Positions 47,418 through 55,034 of a stretch of 64,000 bases of DNA are shown here, piece after piece. Positions within the stretch are counted from its first letter, which is position 1. The number at the start of each line of letters is the position of its first letter. This stretch comes from Bacteroidia bacterium (GTDB lineage: Bacteria; Bacteroidota; Bacteroidia; J057). Made by a program: the position numbers and the translations under genes. The notes under the pieces are model-generated. The model worked only from the letters and a program-made list of their open reading frames with translations, did no database searches and was not told the DNA's origin. The DNA lies in contig JAWKNO010000001.1 of assembly GCA_041391665.1 (NCBI GenBank), positions 1,116,001 to 1,180,000 of the forward strand. Direction: 5' to 3'.

Positions 47418-48227
47418 TCAATCCTCAATCTCCATCCAGAATATATCCTTGCTGTCGGTATTGAGACCCTCCGCAACCCCCCTTACCGTGGCTGATTTCT
47501 CTCTTCTTAGCGTGTATGAGTCATCTTCTTCATTGTAGAGAATACGGCTGGCTTTAATTGCGAAGGTTACAGGTTTTTCGCCTTCGTAGGCGACCGTATT
47601 GCTTTTGTCTTTGTCGCGGTGCACATCTGCTCCGGCTTTGGCCAGGTACCCTTCGATGGCATCGGCGGATATATCTCCCGACAGCTCAAAGTCTGAGGCA
47701 TCTCTGATGAGGAAGTTTTGGGTTTGAAGAACGTCCGTAACTACAAACAGCTTTCCGGATTTTAGTTTCCTGAGAATTCCCGGGGCTTTTGTCTCCGGTT
47801 TGCAGAGATTGAGATGCTCTTCCAGCAGGACTCTATTGCTGATATCGTAGAGTTTGGGATCAGTAAAATCATATAATAGTTTGCGGGCTTTTTTGATGTT
47901 TGCTTCTGCGCCTGCATTCAGCGCTTTAAAGTGTTGCAGACCTTTGAGTTCAAACCCGCCTCCGGTTTCCACCACGTCTTTGCCCTTAAAAAAAGCGATA
48001 GCTTTGGCCTTGCTTACTTTGGGTATTTTTCCCTGGGCAGGTTTGGGAAAAAGGTCAAATAAGCTTTCACTGTAAACTTCCAGATTGTGCTGTGCTCCGG
48101 GAAGTAGGTTTCGCAGGCGTTTAAACAGACCAACAGACGATTCTTCGAGCAGGGTCAGTGGTAAAATTCCTTCCTTGGGAAGAACCACCCATGTATATCC
48201 TTTTTTCTGTACGATGCTGCTGTTCAT
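47418..48227 (-). CDS. Putative bacterial gasdermin (pore-forming effector)
   Basis: 269 residues with no signal peptide. I read this as a bacterial gasdermin. The N-terminus KKGYTWVVLPKEGILPLTLLEE resembles the GYxVVRLPxxGIxPLxLL start of the family, and LFVVTDVLQTQNFLIR (near 160-175) and VAYEGEKPVTFAIKASRILY (near 212-231) match the later strands. The length also fits (250-270). In described systems an adjacent protease removes a short inhibitory C-terminal tail and the freed protein forms membrane pores that kill the infected cell. The upstream neighbour, 8 nt away, is a CHAT protease. One departure: no cysteine near the N-terminus (a palmitoylated Cys is usual); the only cysteine is near residue 142. 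No function has been shown for this protein. Confidence 0.72.
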   Translation of the reverse strand: MNSSIVQKKGYTWVVLPKEGILPLTLLEESSVGLFKRLRNLLPGAQHNLEVYSESLFDLFPKPAQGKIPKVSKAKAIAFFKGKDVVETGGGFELKGLQHFKALNAGAEANIKKARKLLYDFTDPKLYDISNRVLLEEHLNLCKPETKAPGILRKLKSGKLFVVTDVLQTQNFLIRDASDFELSGDISADAIEGYLAKAGADVHRDKDKSNTVAYEGEKPVTFAIKASRILYNEEDDSYTLRREKSATVRGVAEGLNTDSKDIFWMEIED

Positions 48228-48235
48228 ATCTTGAG

Positions 48236-49219
48236 TTATAGCTTTTTATAATCGGTTTCTTTTCCATCCTTCCAGAGAGAGATGAAAGATGCATGCTCGG
48301 TATAGGTTTTGGCAAAATTGTTACAGCCCCTGCGAATGGCTTTTTCGATACTGATAGGGGGTTCCTGGGAAGTAAATCCGAGGTAAAACCGCTCGGCCAG
48401 CGCGACGGCAACTTCATCTTTTATTTCGGTCTCTTTTATCCCCAGCACATAGATTCCCTGGGCAGAAATGATTTCTGCCTGTGTAGAGGAGAAACAACTG
48501 CTGAGAAATACCAGTTTGAGGTAAGAAGTTCTTCCCTCAAAAATATCTTCCAGTTCGTGGTTTTCCAATAGCTGTGTCTCTCTATTTGAGGGGTTAATCA
48601 GGCACATGCCATCAGTTGTTCCATGGCCGGAATAATGAAGTACATGGGGTCGGTCTTCTTTGAGACGGGTCAGGAGCCGGTCGTAGTCGGTATCCCAGGT
48701 AGGAAGGAGAAAATCAAGCTCTCCACGCTGAATACTCGGTCTGACCTTATCCTGAATGGTGTCAAACTCTGACTGAAATCGGTACTGGTCGTCGGGCAAA
48801 GCCGCAAGGAAGAGGATTTTAATCGCTGACGGGGGAGACGGATTGACTGGTATTGCTGATTGCTGATTTTCGATATAGGTGCCGCCGTCCCCCATATTGA
48901 TCTGCCTGCCGATAATAGTTTTATTTCCTGCGACATTGTCGCCGGAGCCGTGATGGGTTTGGTTTACGCCGCTGTTGACCGGAGCGGAGGAAAACTGGTT
49001 CAGGAGATCCAGGGTATCGTTGGTGATCTGATTGGATCTGATTGTGGCCTCTGAACTGCTCAATATTCCCATGCGTTTTTCTCTTTCCAGGGCTTTAAAG
49101 CGGTTATTTAGTTGCAAGGCTTCATTTTGTAAATGTGCGGGCACTACGGAAGTCAGTAATTGCAGTGCTTCCGCCATACGAGCTTCGGAAATGAGTTTTT
49201 GAATCTGTGTTTTAGACAT
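48236..49219 (-). CDS. CHAT (caspase-like) protease with an N-terminal effector-associated domain
   Basis: 327 residues from ATG 49219 (an upstream ATG at 49243 adds 8). Residues about 1-75 (QIQKLISEARMAEALQLL...EREKRMGILSSSEATIRSNQITNDTLDLLNQF) match the effector-associated domain EAD11, an adaptor that docks conflict-system proteins. A Gly-rich linker with GSGDNVAGNK follows. Residues about 130-327 are a CHAT caspase-fold peptidase with the catalytic His in LHYSGHG and Cys in VFLSSCFSS. It ends 8 nt before the gasdermin-like gene, so the two should be co-transcribed and the protease should activate the pore protein. What the EAD recognises is not encoded in this window. Confidence 0.82.
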   Translation of the reverse strand: MSKTQIQKLISEARMAEALQLLTSVVPAHLQNEALQLNNRFKALEREKRMGILSSSEATIRSNQITNDTLDLLNQFSSAPVNSGVNQTHHGSGDNVAGNKTIIGRQINMGDGGTYIENQQSAIPVNPSPPSAIKILFLAALPDDQYRFQSEFDTIQDKVRPSIQRGELDFLLPTWDTDYDRLLTRLKEDRPHVLHYSGHGTTDGMCLINPSNRETQLLENHELEDIFEGRTSYLKLVFLSSCFSSTQAEIISAQGIYVLGIKETEIKDEVAVALAERFYLGFTSQEPPISIEKAIRRGCNNFAKTYTEHASFISLWKDGKETDYKKL

Positions 49220-49346
49220 TGTATCGGCAGTCTTTTTCCCCAATATACAATAATTTTTCAGGCGTGACCATAAATCTGTCAGACCTTAGGGAAAGGGTGG
49301 ATGGATTTTTTAAAATGTCCTGGTTTGGATACTTCCTAATGGAATC

Positions 49347-50531
49347 TTACAACAATTCCAATGGATTGATCTGTAGAAATTCCTGCCAGGGAATGCCGGT
49401 TTTGCCTATCAGAAGTATTTTTCCGGGCTGAAATTTTTGGCGAAATTTCTCCATCCCGGAATAGCTGCGGGCAATACTGCTTTTGATTTCCAATGCAAGG
49501 GTTTTGCCGTGATATTCAATGACAAAATCTACCTCATCGTTGCCTTCCCGCCAGTAAAAAAGCTGATAGTGTGCTTGTCTGGCGTAATTTAGCAAATGGG
49601 CTCCTACGGCTGACTCGACCAAACGCCCCCATTGCTCTGGTTGCCCGGTGATGGTTGCAAATTGTTCAGGGTGTTTGGCTGCAATCAGGGCTGTATTGTG
49701 TACCTGAAACTTTGGACTTGATGCTCTTTGCCGCAGATGATTGCCCGAAAATTTTTCCAATCCCCCTAACAATCCCGCCGAATCCAGTAATTCCAGATAA
49801 TGAGCTAATGTGGTTGTATTACCGGCATTATGAAGCTGCCCAACCATTTTACTATAGGATACAATCTGCCCTGAGTACAAACAGCCAAACTCAAACAACC
49901 TGCGCAACAAGGCGGGTTTATCAACCCGTGTCAGGGACAATATATCCCGGGAAATGCTGGGCTCAATCAGAGAATCAGAAACATATTGTTTCCATCGAAG
50001 TTCGTCAGGAATCAAAAATGCCGACCCCGGATATCCTCCAAACCAGACAAATTGCTCAGCAGTCATATCAAATGCAGCATTCATTTCTGCCAGAGACCAA
50101 TGCCCGAGGTAAGTCAACTCAAAACGCCCTGTCAGGGATTCTGTCAGGCCTTGCTGCAACAGTAAACGTGAAGAACCCAACAGAACTACTTTGAGCCCGT
50201 TTTTTTGCCGGGTGTCGGCGTCCCAGTTAGCTTTTACTATTTCAGACCAATTGGGGATTTTCTGAATCTCATCAATCGCAAGAACCCCTTGTGAAGCGCC
50301 GGATTGTCGCATACGGAAACGGGCTACCTCCCACTGTTGTTCAAGCCAAACGCTGTCTCCATTTGCAATACCGTCAGCCGATACAAAATGAACAGGCATA
50401 TCAATGGCGTCCAATAGTTGCCCGACCAGCGTAGTTTTTCCTACTTGCCGGGGTCCCGCTACAACCTGAATGAAGTTGCGAGGCTCGTTTATCCGCTTCA
50501 GAAGCTCCTGAAAATGAGGACGTTGATACAT
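49347..50531 (-). CDS. AAA-family ATPase with DUF4143 domain
   Basis: 394 residues from ATG 50531 (a TTG at 50549 is a longer alternative lying in the palindrome). Walker A GPRQVGKTTLVGQ, Walker B VLAIDEIQKI, then the DUF4143 region including EVDFVIEYHGKTLALEIKSS, a nuclease-like fragment (E...EVDFV...ExK), possibly remnant. Such proteins are abundant in environmental Bacteroidota and linked loosely to mobile or defence contexts. The start lies 10 nt below two palindromes that probably control it. Confidence 0.82.
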   Translation of the reverse strand: MYQRPHFQELLKRINEPRNFIQVVAGPRQVGKTTLVGQLLDAIDMPVHFVSADGIANGDSVWLEQQWEVARFRMRQSGASQGVLAIDEIQKIPNWSEIVKANWDADTRQKNGLKVVLLGSSRLLLQQGLTESLTGRFELTYLGHWSLAEMNAAFDMTAEQFVWFGGYPGSAFLIPDELRWKQYVSDSLIEPSISRDILSLTRVDKPALLRRLFEFGCLYSGQIVSYSKMVGQLHNAGNTTTLAHYLELLDSAGLLGGLEKFSGNHLRQRASSPKFQVHNTALIAAKHPEQFATITGQPEQWGRLVESAVGAHLLNYARQAHYQLFYWREGNDEVDFVIEYHGKTLALEIKSSIARSYSGMEKFRQKFQPGKILLIGKTGIPWQEFLQINPLELL

Positions 50532-50540
50532 AAGAAATAA

Positions 50541-50584
50541 TTTACTCAATACGTTGAGTAAATTTACTCAATATATTGAGTAAA
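50541..50584. promoter_or_regulatory. Two abutting 22-nt palindromes at the DUF4143 gene promoter
   Basis: 50541-50562 is TTTACTCAAT-AC-GTTGAGTAAA (one mismatch), and 50563-50584 is TTTACTCAAT-AT-ATTGAGTAAA (perfect). The two sites touch end to end (22-nt period, two helical turns), 10 nt upstream of the ATG of the ATPase gene. This is the arrangement of paired operators for a dimeric regulator. Confidence 0.7.
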
Positions 50585-50633
50585 AACCATCAGTTTTTCA
50601 GATTACAATCCTCAAACCTGATACACCACAAAA

Positions 50634-50660
50634 AAAGCCATCCCCAATGGAGATGGCTTT
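50634..50660 (-). terminator. Intrinsic terminator of the PpiD-like gene
   Basis: 12-bp stem AAAGCCATCTCC / GGGGATGGCTTT with one G-U pair and a 3-nt loop, followed on the minus strand by seven T, 24 nt after the stop. Confidence 0.9.
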
Positions 50661-50683
50661 AGAAAAATCTTTATGATTGGACC

Positions 50684-52792
50684 TTAACGGATTCCGTAGC
50701 GAAGTACGGCTTCTGCTTTGGCGCGGGTATCTTTTACTTTTGCGAGGTCGATCAGTGCAGGCTCCGCCTTATTTTGCAGCGACTGCTGCTGGATAGCGGC
50801 ATTGGATGCCTTGCTGCTGGCGAGTGTGGCTTCGTCCATTTCGGGTGCCTCGGTAACACCTGTTACTTGCAGCACATATACGCCGTTGTCTCCAGCGATA
50901 GGTTTGCTGACTTCACCGGGCTGCATGCCTGAAACTTTACCGATGATCAGCTTGTCTGCGCCAATGCCGGGGATGCTGTAGCTTTCAAAGCTGATGTTTT
51001 CAGCGGAGCTTACAGTCGCGCCTGCACCGTAGGCAGTTTTCATCGCATTGAGGTCCTGTCCGCCGATAGAAGCCAGTTTGTCTTTGATGAGTTTACCTTT
51101 TTTCTCATTGAGGACCTTGATCTCTACGTCTTCGCGAACCATATCGAGATCTTGTACGCCTTCTTCAAATTTGCGGGTAACCTGGGCAAATACGTAGTCA
51201 TCATTGATGCGAAGCACTTTGGATTGCGCACCAGCTGGGGAGTTGATCGCCCAAATCACCAGTTCGCGCCCGCCATTGATGCCTTGAACATCGCGGGTGG
51301 TTTCTGTGAGTGGGTTGCTTTCGAAAGCGATATAACCGGTTTCGGTTGCAGCCTGATTGATATCACCCAGTTGGTTTGCTTTTGCGGCAAACTGGTTGGC
51401 CGCTCTGTACACGCTGTCGCGGGTAGGAGTGGTGTAAGTGATTTCTTCTTCAATATCAGCAACAGAGAAGTTTTTGCTGGTTTTGTCCAATACTTGTACA
51501 ACGTGGTAACCGCGCTGGCCTTTTACCGGTCCGATGATGCTACCTGCTGAAGCTGCGGCAACTGCTTTGTCGAAATCTTCGCCAAACTGTCCTTTGCGGT
51601 ACCAGCCGAGTGAGCCGCCATTGTTGCGGGTTGTAAAATCCTGGGAATTTTCAGTAGCGAGAGAAGCAAAATTGCTGCTGTTTGCCTGGCGGGCCAGATC
51701 AGCTGCTTTTGTTTTTGCAGCCGCACTGTCTGCCGCTGTAGTACCAGCCGGGGTAATCAGGATGTGGCTGATTTTAGCAGAAGATTCTTCTGCGTCTTCT
51801 GAAGCAACGAGCTTGAATACTTTATAATAGCCCCCCGTAAGTACCGGTCCGAAAACTGCTTTTTCCGGAGCGCGGACAATGCTGTCCCTAACACTTTCCG
51901 CGAGATCGCTGACCGGACGGAAGTTTTCGGAATAGGGCGTACGGCTTTTATTGGAAGTAAAAATGGAGTCGTTGGAAGCCGCGGCAAACTGTGCTTTCCG
52001 CTTCATGATTTCCAGATACGCTTTGGAAGAATCACTTGCGCTGGGTTTGACCTCAAATCGCACAAACCGGATCAGCGTTTCTTTCTCCTGTTTGTAATCT
52101 TCTTTGTGGGCCGCGATGTAAGCGCGCATTTCGCTTTCGGAGGCAGAAACCGCAGAATCAGGCATAGATGCATAAGGCACACTCAGGAAAGAGAGGCTTA
52201 CTTTGCGGTTCTGATCGATGTTTTTTTGTTTCGCAGCAGCAAGAGAACTGGGATATCCGGCTTTAATGATGCCGAAATAACGCTCAATACCCCGTGAACG
52301 GGCAGCGTAATCTTCCAGTTGTTTCAGCTGGGGTGCGAGTTCCGGATTTTCCATGATTTGTTCCAGTTGCCTTTTCATGGCGTTCTGGTCATAGGGCTGT
52401 CCGGGAGGGAGGATATAGTTTCTGATGATAGGAGAAATCTCTTTTCCAGCGAACATGTCGTAGATTTCATCTCCTGTGACTTCAAGTCCGGCGTTTTTCA
52501 GCTCTTTGTCCCAGATAATTTCTGAAACCATGGCATCCCAGACCTGGTCAGCCATACGGCCGCGTACCAATTCATTGGCCCCGCCACCGGATTGGTTGGA
52601 AGCGATATTTACCCGGTCCTCATAATCCCGCCAGGAGATCGACTGTCCGGCGACAACACCTGCGTCCGGAGGTGCGGCCATTGCAGGCCCCAGGCCGGTG
52701 AAAAGGTCCGTCAGAATAAAGGCCAACAACGCTAGCGCGATCAGTATTACGATCAGCGTCATGTTGTGCCGGATCATACTCAGTGCAGACAT
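50684..52792 (-). CDS. PpiD/SurA-type peptidylprolyl isomerase (periplasmic chaperone)
   Basis: 702 residues. Single N-terminal membrane anchor (MTLIVILIALALLAFILTDLF) with the rest in the periplasm. A SurA_N-like region (DQNRKVSLSFLSVPYASMPDS) and a parvulin domain (ISHILITPAGTTAADSA...FASLATENSQDFTTRNNGGSLGWYRKGQF) are present. It helps outer-membrane and surface protein folding. Followed downstream on the same strand by the transporter and lptC genes at a distance that fits an envelope gene cluster. Confidence 0.9.
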   Translation of the reverse strand: MSALSMIRHNMTLIVILIALALLAFILTDLFTGLGPAMAAPPDAGVVAGQSISWRDYEDRVNIASNQSGGGANELVRGRMADQVWDAMVSEIIWDKELKNAGLEVTGDEIYDMFAGKEISPIIRNYILPPGQPYDQNAMKRQLEQIMENPELAPQLKQLEDYAARSRGIERYFGIIKAGYPSSLAAAKQKNIDQNRKVSLSFLSVPYASMPDSAVSASESEMRAYIAAHKEDYKQEKETLIRFVRFEVKPSASDSSKAYLEIMKRKAQFAAASNDSIFTSNKSRTPYSENFRPVSDLAESVRDSIVRAPEKAVFGPVLTGGYYKVFKLVASEDAEESSAKISHILITPAGTTAADSAAAKTKAADLARQANSSNFASLATENSQDFTTRNNGGSLGWYRKGQFGEDFDKAVAAASAGSIIGPVKGQRGYHVVQVLDKTSKNFSVADIEEEITYTTPTRDSVYRAANQFAAKANQLGDINQAATETGYIAFESNPLTETTRDVQGINGGRELVIWAINSPAGAQSKVLRINDDYVFAQVTRKFEEGVQDLDMVREDVEIKVLNEKKGKLIKDKLASIGGQDLNAMKTAYGAGATVSSAENISFESYSIPGIGADKLIIGKVSGMQPGEVSKPIAGDNGVYVLQVTGVTEAPEMDEATLASSKASNAAIQQQSLQNKAEPALIDLAKVKDTRAKAEAVLRYGIR

Positions 52793-52868
52793 AACAGTAG
52801 CTTTTAAGTTTGCTTTAAAATTTTAGCCCTGCAAATTACGCGCATTCGGCGTTAAATTCAAATAGTGG

Positions 52869-54164
52869 TTATTCACCGAAATTTCTTTTTTGCAGTTTTA
52901 CAGCGATAATTCGGTTTTGAGTCGCATTCAGGATGGTAATATTGTACCCATGAATCTCTACAACCTCGTCCTGAGCGGGTATTTTTTCTGAAATATGCAT
53001 GATCATCCCGCCCAGCGTTGTATAATATTCTTCTTCCGGAAGGTTAAGTTCCAGCTTTTCATTGAGTTCGTATATTTCATTTCTGGCTCCGATGATATAC
53101 GATCCATCCTTTTCCTCGACAATGACCATATCTTCTTCGGGTTCTTCGTCTTCCGGGTCATCGTGTTCGTCTTCGATTTCTCCAAACACCTCTTCGACCA
53201 GATCTTCCATTGTCACCATCCCCGATGTTCCGCCAAATTCATCCACGACAATGGCCACACTTCTTTTGTTTTCAGTAAGCTCGGCGAGCAGGACATTGGC
53301 TGGCATGGTTTCCGGTACGATCAATACCGGCTGAATAATGGTTTCAATGCTATCGGGTTTTCGGAAAAGGCCGTTGGAATGGACAAATCCTTTGATATCG
53401 TCGAGATTATCGCCGTGAATAATAATTTTTGACAGACCCGTTTCCAGAAACAGATCCACAAGCTCGTCAAAACTTGTATGGATCGAGGTAGCCACAATTT
53501 CTGTTCGGGGAATCATACACTCGCGGGCTTTGGTTTCTTTCAGCGCGAGTGCATTGGTGAGCATTTCTGTATCCAGATCGGGTACAGGCAGTGACTCACT
53601 GGTTGCGATGATCTCCTGAATATATTCGTCCAGATCTTTTTTGTCCAGTTCGACGATTTTGTCATCGGTTCTGTGCCGGAAAAAAATCTGGAGTAATATT
53701 TTTGAGACGATATTTACTGCCCAGACGGGTATTCGCAGCAGGACGTAGAAAAAATAAAGCACATATGCAGAAGGAAATACAATCTGGTCTGAGTTGCGTC
53801 GGAAAATGGCTTTGGGAATATATTCGGCCAGAACCAAAACGATAATCGTCGAAATGATTGCCTGAAGGAAAGTGTAAATCAGGTATGAATTTTCGGGATC
53901 AATCCCCAGGTAAGTTTCCATACCGGGCGCCGAAAGTTTTTCCATCATGATAGTAAATACCACCAGCGCGAGGTTGTTGCCGATGAGGATCGTGATCAAT
54001 ACCTCTGAGGTTTTTTTATTGAAATTGGACAGGATTTCCCCGGCGCGGTCTCCCTGTACAGTTTTTAACTCGATCTTCAACCGGTTGGCTGAAATAAAGG
54101 CGATTTCTATTCCTGAAAAAAAGAAAGAAAACACCAGCATGAGTATGGCCAAAAACAGTTCCAT
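52869..54164 (-). CDS. CNNM/CorC-type transporter with CBS domains
   Basis: 431 residues from ATG 54164. N-terminal CNNM transmembrane domain (DUF21; LFSFFFSGIEIAFISANRLK, NNLALVVFTIMMEKL), two CBS domains (ARECMIPRTEIVATSIHTSFDELVDLFLETG; IQPVLIVPETMPANVLLAELTENKR) and a C-terminal CorC_HlyC domain (GYNITILNATQNRIIAVKL). Members are implicated in Mg2+ and Co2+ transport; in gliding Bacteroidota a relative (GldE) helps gliding, but this protein is not clearly that one. It starts by overlapping the upstream small-gene stop by 1 nt. Confidence 0.85.
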   Translation of the reverse strand: MELFLAILMLVFSFFFSGIEIAFISANRLKIELKTVQGDRAGEILSNFNKKTSEVLITILIGNNLALVVFTIMMEKLSAPGMETYLGIDPENSYLIYTFLQAIISTIIVLVLAEYIPKAIFRRNSDQIVFPSAYVLYFFYVLLRIPVWAVNIVSKILLQIFFRHRTDDKIVELDKKDLDEYIQEIIATSESLPVPDLDTEMLTNALALKETKARECMIPRTEIVATSIHTSFDELVDLFLETGLSKIIIHGDNLDDIKGFVHSNGLFRKPDSIETIIQPVLIVPETMPANVLLAELTENKRSVAIVVDEFGGTSGMVTMEDLVEEVFGEIEDEHDDPEDEEPEEDMVIVEEKDGSYIIGARNEIYELNEKLELNLPEEEYYTTLGGMIMHISEKIPAQDEVVEIHGYNITILNATQNRIIAVKLQKRNFGE

Positions 54165-54391
54165 CACTTATCTTCTTCTTCGAGTTCCGCTTCCAGTTTG
54201 CGTCGTTCTTCTTCCATATACTCATCCACGCGAATCCGCTGCCGGCGGCGAAAGACAAACATAAAAGAAAACAGAAATATCGCAAACATCAATAGTCCTA
54301 CCGTGCTGGTGGGGAGATTGTCATATTCTGTGGCCATAAATATCATTGTCATGATGGCCAGGACTATGTATACATATTCAAAATACTTCAT
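54164..54391 (-). CDS. Small membrane protein
   Basis: 75 residues: two membrane helices (YVYIVLAIMTMIFMATEY and TVGLLMFAIFLFSFMFVF) followed by a charged tail (RRQRIRVDEYMEEERRKLEAELEEEDK). It lies between lptC and the CNNM gene, with a 1-nt overlap to the latter and a 3-nt gap to the former, so it is a genuine operon member. Function unknown. Confidence 0.75.
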   Translation of the reverse strand: MKYFEYVYIVLAIMTMIFMATEYDNLPTSTVGLLMFAIFLFSFMFVFRRRQRIRVDEYMEEERRKLEAELEEEDK

Positions 54392-54394
54392 AAG

Positions 54395-54952
54395 CTATTC
54401 ATCGTCAATCGTAAGTTCTCCCCGGGATTCGAGGATGGTCCATGCCGTAAACTCCGAATTGGCACGCATCCCATGATCTCCCGTAATGATCCGCTCAGGA
54501 GTTTCGATCCGTACAAATTTAGTGGTATAAATGGAATCCTTGCGTTCATCCCAAAACAATTGTTCTGTTTCAAGTTTTTCACCCTTTCCATTGAGCAGGA
54601 CAACCGAGCCGTCAAGTTCAGCCATACCTTGTTCCTTATTATATATGCCTGACTCTGAGTTGATTTTGCTGGTAGTCAGGCCATCGGAGTTGAGAAAATT
54701 GATTTCCACGCCGTTGTCCATATATTGAACAATGTAAAAGTGTGGGTCTTCACCTTCTTCTTTTTCGATCAAATGTCCGGCAGATAGTCTTGCCGTAACC
54801 CTGGCCGAATCAGAGAAATAATATTCCACCCCAAATGCTTCTGACTTCATTCCCTCCATAGAATCCTGAAAGGGAATTTTTCCTTCGAATGAATTTTCGG
54901 AAGAACAGGCGGCCAGCAGACACATGATATACGCACAGAGAAATAAACGCAT
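54395..54952 (-). CDS. lptC: LPS export protein LptC (lipoprotein type)
   Basis: 185 residues. Lipobox at LLAACSSE; the Bacteroidota LptC core follows (LTTSKINSESGIYNKEQGMAELDGSVVLLNGKGEKLETEQLFWDERKDSIYTTKFVRI), a beta-jellyroll repeating pattern of the LptC/LptA type. It would carry lipopolysaccharide between LptBFG and LptA. In its usual Bacteroidota neighbourhood it precedes the CNNM and PpiD genes, as here. Confidence 0.88.
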   Translation of the reverse strand: MRLFLCAYIMCLLAACSSENSFEGKIPFQDSMEGMKSEAFGVEYYFSDSARVTARLSAGHLIEKEEGEDPHFYIVQYMDNGVEINFLNSDGLTTSKINSESGIYNKEQGMAELDGSVVLLNGKGEKLETEQLFWDERKDSIYTTKFVRIETPERIITGDHGMRANSEFTAWTILESRGELTIDDE

Positions 54953-55034
54953 GCTGCAAAATTAACAATTTCCCATGACAAAGTGTATCTGCTGTAAAAT
55001 GGGTTGTATTTAGAAAATAAATGTATTTTTAGCC

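Noticed and set aside
47188..47538. A plus-strand reading frame across the tandem repeat
   Set aside because: It is made by the repeat itself (the same amino-acid block twice) and overlaps the gasdermin gene on the other strand.
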